The notes beneath the pieces are model-generated. The model did not search any database, was not told the origin of the DNA, and saw only the letters and a program-made list of their open reading frames with translations. This document shows positions 5,347 to 9,366 of a stretch of 9,366 nt of DNA, piece by piece; positions within the stretch are counted from its first letter, which is position 1; the number at the start of each line of letters is the position of its first letter. The stretch spans positions 1-9,366 of the forward strand of contig QMOL01000090.1 in NCBI GenBank assembly GCA_003648225.1, given 5' to 3'. Source of the DNA: Chlamydiota bacterium (GTDB taxonomy: Bacteria > Auribacterota > UBA3054 > B51-G9). The position numbers and the translations under genes are program-made.

Positions 5347-6144
5347 ATGAACCGCATTGATGAAAAATTTGCACAATTAAACAAAATGTCGGGAAAAGCA
5401 TTCATTCCTTACATTACTGCAGGTGACCCGAATTTGAAGAGGACACGTGAGCTTGTCCTTGAATTGGAAAATTCAGGCGCCGATATTATTGAACTGGGTA
5501 TTCCTTTCTCCGACCCGCTTGCCGATGGTAAAACTAATCAGGAAGCCGCGGAGAGAGCGCTGATAAATGGAGTAACATTGGCGGATGTAATAAACCTTGT
5601 TGCAGATCTACGTAAAGAAACTCAAATCCCAATTGTGTTTTTTACATATTTGAATCCCGTTTATCAATATGGGTATGAAAAATTCGCTGCTGATGCTGCC
5701 AAAGCAGGTGTTGACGGAGTTCTCGCTTTAGATGTTCCGCCTGAGGAATCAGTTTCACTAAAAAAAGAGCTTGACGGAAATGATGTGAAAATGATTTTTC
5801 TTATTACACCGACCAGCAATGAAGAACGTGTGAAAAAAATTACTAAACAAGCAAGCGGATTCATTTATTATGTCTCTCGAACAGGTGTTACCGGCGTTAC
5901 TGATAAACTTTCAGACGACTTGGAAGAACAGATAAATTTAATTAGAAAATATAGCAATATTCCTATCGCGGTCGGATTTGGAATCTCAAAACCCGAACAC
6001 GTAAGCCGTGTTGCTAAAATCGCCGATGGGGTTATTGTGGGTAGTGCGATTGTTAAGAAAATTGCTGATGGCGGCGATAGCGATGAAATGGTAAATGATA
6101 TAAAGAATTTTGTACGGAATTTAGTTAAACCAATTAAAAAATAA
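5347..6144 (+). CDS. trpA: Tryptophan synthase alpha subunit
   Basis: TrpA cleaves indole-3-glycerol phosphate to indole and glyceraldehyde 3-phosphate and passes indole through a tunnel to TrpB; it is a cytoplasmic TIM barrel. With ATG5347 the protein has 265 residues and aligns without gaps to the Salmonella N-terminus, placing the catalytic residues at exactly Glu49 (IELGIPFSD) and Asp60 (PLADG). A GTG at 5341 would shift this by two residues and is not chosen. Other family features are YLNP (101-104), LDVPPEE (128-134), SRTGVTG (177-183) and the phosphate-binding GFGIS (210-214) and VGSAIV (231-236). The usual D-G-P-T-I-Q after Asp60 reads D-G-K-T-N-Q here, so Pro62 and Ile64 are replaced. 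No trpB or other trp gene lies beside it, which is uncommon. It starts without a Shine-Dalgarno and is followed 4 nt later by the guanylyltransferase gene. Confidence 0.96.
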   Translation: MNRIDEKFAQLNKMSGKAFIPYITAGDPNLKRTRELVLELENSGADIIELGIPFSDPLADGKTNQEAAERALINGVTLADVINLVADLRKETQIPIVFFTYLNPVYQYGYEKFAADAAKAGVDGVLALDVPPEESVSLKKELDGNDVKMIFLITPTSNEERVKKITKQASGFIYYVSRTGVTGVTDKLSDDLEEQINLIRKYSNIPIAVGFGISKPEHVSRVAKIADGVIVGSAIVKKIADGGDSDEMVNDIKNFVRNLVKPIKK

Positions 6145-6148
6145 TCTC

Positions 6149-7234
6149 ATGCGTAAATGTAATAGTTTGAATATGTGCGTTATGGCCGGTGGGTCAGGAG
6201 AACGTTTTTGGCCTTTCAGTAGAAGTTCACGTCCTAAACAATTATTAAAAATTGTTGGTAATGAGACTTTAATCGCTCAAGCTGCAAATCGGTGCGCGGA
6301 TTTTACTTCCCGCGATAGAATATATATTGTTACAACAAAAAAACAAGCCGCGGATACACAAAAAGCTTTGCCGGAATTGCCGCCGGAGAATATTATCGCG
6401 GAACCTTACGGTAGAAATACAGCTCCGTGTATAGGTTTAATTGCAGCTTTGCTTGCGGCAAAAAATCCTGATGAAATTCTCGGTGTTATTCCTGCTGATC
6501 ATTGGATTCCCGATGATGATATTTATGCGAGAATAATGCTTGATGCAGCTAAAATCGCGGAAGAAAATCACGCACTCGTTACTATTGGAATACATCCGCG
6601 CGCACCGGAAACCGGTTACGGATATATTCTTGCCGGCGAGAAATTAGATTCCCCGTGCAAAACAGTTTTCTCTAAAGTTGATAAATTTATTGAAAAACCG
6701 GAAAAAAAACGCGCTGAAGAATTAATCGCTACAGGTAAAACTTTCTGGAATGCAGGTATGTTTGTTTTTAGAGTCGGGGATATGCTCGCCGCTTTCGAAA
6801 AATATATACCTGAATTTTATGAAGAATTGAAGAAAATAGAAAAGGATTCTTCTGAAAAAATTATTGAAGATGTCTATTCGGCAGCACCTTCCATCTCCAT
6901 TGATTACGCAATAATGGAAAAAGCGGATAATGTTATCGTCGCTCATGGCGAATTTAATTGGGATGATGTCGGCAGCTGGTCATCGGTCGCAAATCATTGG
7001 CAGAAAGACGAATTCAGTAATTCGGCAAAAGGAAATTATGTTGCGGTAGATTCCTCAAACTGCGTTATTGGAAACGAAGGGAACGGAATTGTAGGCATTA
7101 TCGGAATGGATAACGTGATCGTCGTACGAACGAATGACGCAGTTCTGGTTTGCCCGAAAGATAGAGCTCAGGACGTGAAAAAACTTGTTCAAAAATTGCG
7201 TGCGGATGAAAAAACTAAGAAGTTTGTGGAATGA
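6149..7234 (+). CDS. manC: Mannose-1-phosphate guanylyltransferase (single-domain type)
   Basis: The enzyme makes GDP-mannose from mannose 1-phosphate and GTP, the precursor of mannose-, fucose- and rhamnose-containing polysaccharides and glycoproteins. The 361 residues match the short family members that lack the C-terminal phosphomannose isomerase domain of bifunctional ManC/AlgA. Motifs are the nucleotidyltransferase signature GGSGERFWPFSR with PKQL (14-32), GRNTAPCI (88-95), IPADHWI (118-124, metal-binding Asp), ETGYGYI, FIEKPEK, WNAGMF and the late SIDYAIMEK and WDDVGSW blocks. ATG6149 is the first start. An internal ATG at 6173 would leave almost nothing before the MAGG loop and is less likely. 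The gene begins 4 nt after trpA, so translational coupling is probable because no Shine-Dalgarno is seen. The symbol is by family; rfbM or cpsB are used for the same activity. Confidence 0.93.
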   Translation: MRKCNSLNMCVMAGGSGERFWPFSRSSRPKQLLKIVGNETLIAQAANRCADFTSRDRIYIVTTKKQAADTQKALPELPPENIIAEPYGRNTAPCIGLIAALLAAKNPDEILGVIPADHWIPDDDIYARIMLDAAKIAEENHALVTIGIHPRAPETGYGYILAGEKLDSPCKTVFSKVDKFIEKPEKKRAEELIATGKTFWNAGMFVFRVGDMLAAFEKYIPEFYEELKKIEKDSSEKIIEDVYSAAPSISIDYAIMEKADNVIVAHGEFNWDDVGSWSSVANHWQKDEFSNSAKGNYVAVDSSNCVIGNEGNGIVGIIGMDNVIVVRTNDAVLVCPKDRAQDVKKLVQKLRADEKTKKFVE

Positions 7235-7347
7235 ATTGAATAGTTAATTGTTAATCGTTACTTGTTGTAAATCCGCCGAAGGAGGATTAATAGTTAATAG
7301 AAAAATAGAATGACAATTAAAAATCATAAAATCATTAAATAATTAAT
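7235..7347. repeat. AT-rich intergenic segment with small imperfect hairpin and repeat units
   Basis: This 113-nt gap precedes ruvX. It holds GTTAAT-type units (TAGTTAATTGTTAATCG and later TAATAGTTAATAG). An imperfect GC-rich hairpin ATCC-G-CC, GAA loop, GG-A-GGAT (7271-7277 with 7281-7287, one G-A mismatch) has no T-run. The 17-nt block at 7325-7341 is shared in inverted orientation with 1549-1565. A strong AAGGAGGA (7279-7286) lies inside the hairpin but has no suitably spaced start codon. I see no convincing promoter for ruvX. Confidence 0.4.
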
Positions 7348-7809
7348 ATGCGAATACTTGGTGTTGATATCGGAACCGTAAGACTTGGAATGGCTGTTTC
7401 CGACCCTATGGGGATGACGGCTCAGCCTTTGCCTACGATTGAAGGCGGGTCAGCTAAAAAGGTATCAAAATCAATTTTGAGTTTAGTTTTGGAATACGAA
7501 AAAACAAATAGTGAAAAACAGAAAATTAAAACCGTTGTGATCGGTAATCCAATTCATCTTAACGGAACGGAAAGCGATATGAGCAAAATGGCGAAGGAGT
7601 GTGTTCGATTGCTTAAAGAATATTTCAAGCAAAATTTCACACGGGAAATTGATATAATATTGCAAGATGAAAGATTAACTTCAGTAGCGGCTGAAAAAGT
7701 TTTGCTATCGGCGGATTTATCACGAAAAAAAAGAAAAGAAATTAAAGACAGAGTTGCCGCGCAACTTATATTGCAAAACTATCTTGATATAAAAAAGGTG
7801 TTAATATGA
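7348..7809 (+). CDS. ruvX: Holliday-junction resolvase-like / pre-16S rRNA nuclease YqgF
   Basis: This is the widely conserved YqgF (RuvX) protein with an RNase H fold, implicated in processing the 5' end of 16S rRNA and earlier named a putative Holliday-junction resolvase. The 153 residues fit the family (about 140-155). Acidic active-site residues are visible at Asp7 (GVDIGTVRLGMAVSD), Glu108 (LQDERLTS) and Asp134 (KDRVAAQLILQNYLD). The VVIGNP strand (63-68) is also typical. A lysine- and glutamate-rich insertion (51-61) makes the first half slightly long. ATG7348 is the only reasonable start because the GVDIGT strand begins at residue 5. There is no Shine-Dalgarno. The stop codon overlaps the ATG of the next gene (ATGA, 7806-7809), indicating an operon. 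Confidence 0.95.
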   Translation: MRILGVDIGTVRLGMAVSDPMGMTAQPLPTIEGGSAKKVSKSILSLVLEYEKTNSEKQKIKTVVIGNPIHLNGTESDMSKMAKECVRLLKEYFKQNFTREIDIILQDERLTSVAAEKVLLSADLSRKKRKEIKDRVAAQLILQNYLDIKKVLI

Positions 7810-8438
7810 AAACAAAACTTTTCAAAAAAATGTTTATTTTGCTGTCAGCAATATCTACAGCACTTTTACTCGGCGGATGTTTCATGGCATATCTTCCCCT
7901 GTTGATGCTTGCTCCACTTCAGCCTTTTATTATGCTTGCGGCAAAATTGGCGGCACGATATGGTCCGCTTTTGCTGCTTCTTGTGGAAACTAATCAACAA
8001 CTCCCGGGCAAATGTCCGACAATGATTGCAATGCAGCCTTCATCAATTACACATCAGATGAAATTAAAAGATATTGAAGAACAGATTGCTTATGAAGTTG
8101 AAAACAATAAAAATCTTAAAGAAGTAGTTCTTGTTGAAAGCAGAACTATGACTCCTTTTTGGATTGCGGAACAAATTCATCAGGCATATATTAATGGGTG
8201 CAGTATTCGCGCTGTGTTTGTTAATAGCAAATCTTACGGAAAGAATAAAAAATTATCGTTGCATACTATTGAAAAAATGAAAAATGCGGGCGTTCAACTC
8301 TGCGTTACTGAAGGCTTGGCTGAAAAAACGGTTGGTAAAAATGTAGTAGTTCAAAAAATCCCGGTTGATTCTTTCGGATCATTTAATAACGGAGCAGCCT
8401 ATGCGTGTATTATGAGCACTGTTCCCGCGACATTTTAA
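7806..8438 (+). CDS. Putative lipoprotein of unknown function (210 aa)
   Basis: I do not recognise this family. A basic N-terminus and hydrophobic stretch end in the lipobox LGGC (22-25), so signal peptidase II should cleave before Cys25 and attach lipid. Residue +2 is Phe, giving no sign of inner-membrane retention. A second strongly hydrophobic stretch, about 28-60, carries a single short basic patch and could form one or two membrane-embedded helices, unusual right behind a lipid anchor. Residues about 85-190 look like a compact alpha/beta domain, with EVVLVESRTMTPFWIAEQIH (105-124), a Gly/Cys turn INGCSIRAVFVNS (129-141) and alternating strands and helices. No catalytic signature such as HKD is present. 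It overlaps ruvX by 4 nt and precedes another exported protein by 23 nt. AAGGTG at 7796-7801 may serve as ribosome site. Confidence 0.8.
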   Translation: MKTKLFKKMFILLSAISTALLLGGCFMAYLPLLMLAPLQPFIMLAAKLAARYGPLLLLLVETNQQLPGKCPTMIAMQPSSITHQMKLKDIEEQIAYEVENNKNLKEVVLVESRTMTPFWIAEQIHQAYINGCSIRAVFVNSKSYGKNKKLSLHTIEKMKNAGVQLCVTEGLAEKTVGKNVVVQKIPVDSFGSFNNGAAYACIMSTVPATF

Positions 8439-8451
8439 TCTTGCAAAAAAT

Positions 8452-8458
8452 GAGGAGA
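8452..8458 (+). promoter_or_regulatory. Ribosome-binding site fixing the start of the 262-aa exported protein
   Basis: GAGGAGA (8452-8458) lies 3 nt before ATG8462 and overlaps the in-frame ATG at 8450. A start at 8450 or at the still earlier ATG at 8405, inside the previous gene, would place non-signal residues before the MKKFTIALL signal peptide. ATG8462 is therefore preferred. Confidence 0.7.
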
Positions 8459-8461
8459 GAA

Positions 8462-9250
8462 ATGAAAAAATTTACAATTGCATTACTTATGATTTTATCT
8501 ATTAATTTTTGTTTAGGTACAATTGTATATTTAAGAAAAGGCGGGACAATTGAGGGAGAAGTTATATCAAAAGATGATGAAAAATTTGTTATAAAAACCG
8601 CTAAAGGTGAAGAAACGATAAAATGGCGCTTAGTTAAAAATAAATCTATTAAGGAAATCTATCCTGAACTTTATGAAGCATTAAAAGCGCAGGCACTTGA
8701 AAGGAAAAAGAAGAAAGAAAAAACAATTAAAGCGAAGAAAAACATTGAGAAAAAATCAGATGATCTATCAAAAATCAATCTTAAAATAAAAACCACAGAA
8801 AAACTTGGGAATTATAAAAAAATGGATCATAATCACTCAATTAGAAAATATCAAAAGAAAAGTTATGGGATTATTAGTATTTTACTTTCAAAACTTAATC
8901 CTAAAAAAAGTTATACCGTTAAAACGGTATATTCTCATTATCTTAAACCTGTAAATAAAAGCGATATGCCTTTGGAAAAATCCACCGGTGAAAATAATAT
9001 AGTTAAAGAAGAAGAAATATCAGGAAGAAGTAATTATGAAATCGAATACCAGTCTTTACCGTATTATATTTTTAAAGTAAAAGCAAAAACAGGATACTAT
9101 GTTAAAAAAGTAAGAGGGAAATACTTGACAAAAATTGAATTTGGTTATAAAACAGCTGGATGGGACATTTCAATATGGTTGAATGGAACTCTTGCTTACG
9201 AAAAGAAAAAAGGGGAAACCGCTACTTATCATAATAATATTTCACATTAA
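8462..9250 (+). CDS. Exported, lysine-rich protein of unknown function (262 aa)
   Basis: A signal peptide covers about residues 1-19 (MKKFTIALL, then a hydrophobic core ending near CLG). The Cys at 17 is not in a lipobox, so soluble export is likelier than lipidation. Residues 20-66 form a small strand-rich unit, IVYLRKGGTIEGEVISKDDE followed by FVIKTAKGEETIKW. I associate this pattern (lysine/glycine-glycine, G-E-V, then K-T-x-x-G-x-x-x-I) with short SH3-like domains in exported PVC proteins, from memory only. Residues 75-135 are a lysine/glutamate-rich linker. The C-terminal 185-262 is aromatic and strand-rich (YYIFKVKAKTGYYVKKV, then GWDISIWLNG). Its codons are visibly more A-rich than those of trpA or manC. 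It lies 23 nt after the lipoprotein gene and 30 nt before argG. Confidence 0.75.
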   Translation: MKKFTIALLMILSINFCLGTIVYLRKGGTIEGEVISKDDEKFVIKTAKGEETIKWRLVKNKSIKEIYPELYEALKAQALERKKKKEKTIKAKKNIEKKSDDLSKINLKIKTTEKLGNYKKMDHNHSIRKYQKKSYGIISILLSKLNPKKSYTVKTVYSHYLKPVNKSDMPLEKSTGENNIVKEEEISGRSNYEIEYQSLPYYIFKVKAKTGYYVKKVRGKYLTKIEFGYKTAGWDISIWLNGTLAYEKKKGETATYHNNISH

Positions 9251-9280
9251 TTTAAATTGAAAATAACACAGGAGAACATT

Positions 9281-9366
9281 ATGGCTAAACCTAAAGTCGT
9301 GCTCGCTTATTCAGGAGGACTCGATACTTCGGTAATTCTTACCTGGCTTAAAGAAAAAGGTTATGA
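9281..9366 (+). CDS. argG: Argininosuccinate synthase, N-terminal fragment (cut by window end)
   Basis: The 28 complete codons read MAKPKVVLAYSGGLDTSVIL and continue TWLKEKGY before the window ends. SGGLDTS (11-17) is the ATP-pyrophosphatase loop of argininosuccinate synthase, which joins citrulline and aspartate in arginine synthesis. AGGAGA (9270-9275) lies 5 nt before the ATG. The 30-nt gap to the preceding exported-protein gene suggests it may share that transcript, although a separate promoter cannot be excluded. Only the first 28 codons and part of the next are present, so intactness is unknown. Confidence 0.93.
   Translation, partial: MAKPKVVLAYSGGLDTSVILTWLKEKGY

Noticed and set aside
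7310..7342. 10-codon ORF (MTIKNHKIIK) before ruvX
   Set aside because: It consists of AT-rich repeat sequence, has no spaced ribosome site and nothing suggests translation.
8100..8400. Phospholipase D-like domain in the lipoprotein
   Set aside because: The pattern around IHQAYINGCSIRAVF is faintly PLD-like, but there is no HKD motif.
8405..8461. Start at 8405 or 8450 for the 262-aa protein
   Set aside because: These would bury the signal peptide behind extra residues; the ribosome site GAGGAGA points to ATG8462.

Overview
The window is AT-rich bacterial chromosome with no tRNA, rRNA, CRISPR array or insertion sequence that I can see. Housekeeping genes (trpA, a mannose-1-phosphate guanylyltransferase, ruvX, the start of argG) are mixed with envelope or secreted proteins. 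The 805-residue exported protein combines degenerate beta-helix-like repeats with Ig/cadherin-like modules, an architecture I associate with environmental members of the PVC group (Lentisphaerota/Kiritimatiellota-like genomes). Lipoprotein processing and WecG/TagA chemistry fit a cell with surface polysaccharide. The phylum is inference from gene content only.

Layout. (1) 80-880 (+): a WecG/TagA/CpsF-type glycosyltransferase whose promoter places the start site on or next to the ATG, so the mRNA may be leaderless. (2) 881-1029: a structured intergenic region with two hairpins and then a perfect bidirectional terminator separating it from convergent genes. (3) 1030-2483 (-): three tandem Hsp20 small heat-shock proteins, transcribed in the order 148, 131, 166 aa, each behind the same GGAGGTG ribosome site. 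Upstream (2546-2662) are a near-consensus sigma-54 (-24/-12) element and two 15-bp GTGT-N7-ACAC dyads exactly 21 bp apart. (4) 2772-5189 (-): the 805-aa exported repeat protein with a good sigma-70-type promoter. (5) 5347-7234 (+): trpA, then a mannose-1-phosphate guanylyltransferase 4 nt downstream. No trpB is adjacent. (6) 7348-9366 (+): ruvX, an unrecognised lipoprotein overlapping it by 4 nt (ATGA), an unrecognised exported basic protein, and argG, which runs off the window.

How they fit together. The glycosyltransferase and the GDP-mannose-forming enzyme both feed extracellular polysaccharide, and three other proteins are exported, so the window is rich in envelope functions. The Hsp20 cassette is a self-contained stress unit with its own regulatory region, a terminator at its end, and the strongest Shine-Dalgarno sites in the window. 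By contrast the glycosyltransferase, the 805-aa protein, trpA, the guanylyltransferase and ruvX have no recognisable Shine-Dalgarno.

The most distinctive signals are the paired dyads plus sigma-54-like element upstream of the Hsp20 operon, the large structured hairpin at 917-974, and the 805-aa protein whose helix-type repeat reappears after its Ig-like modules. I do not see a clearly new multi-gene system. The best candidates for undescribed biology are the regulatory module and the two unrecognised exported proteins downstream of ruvX.
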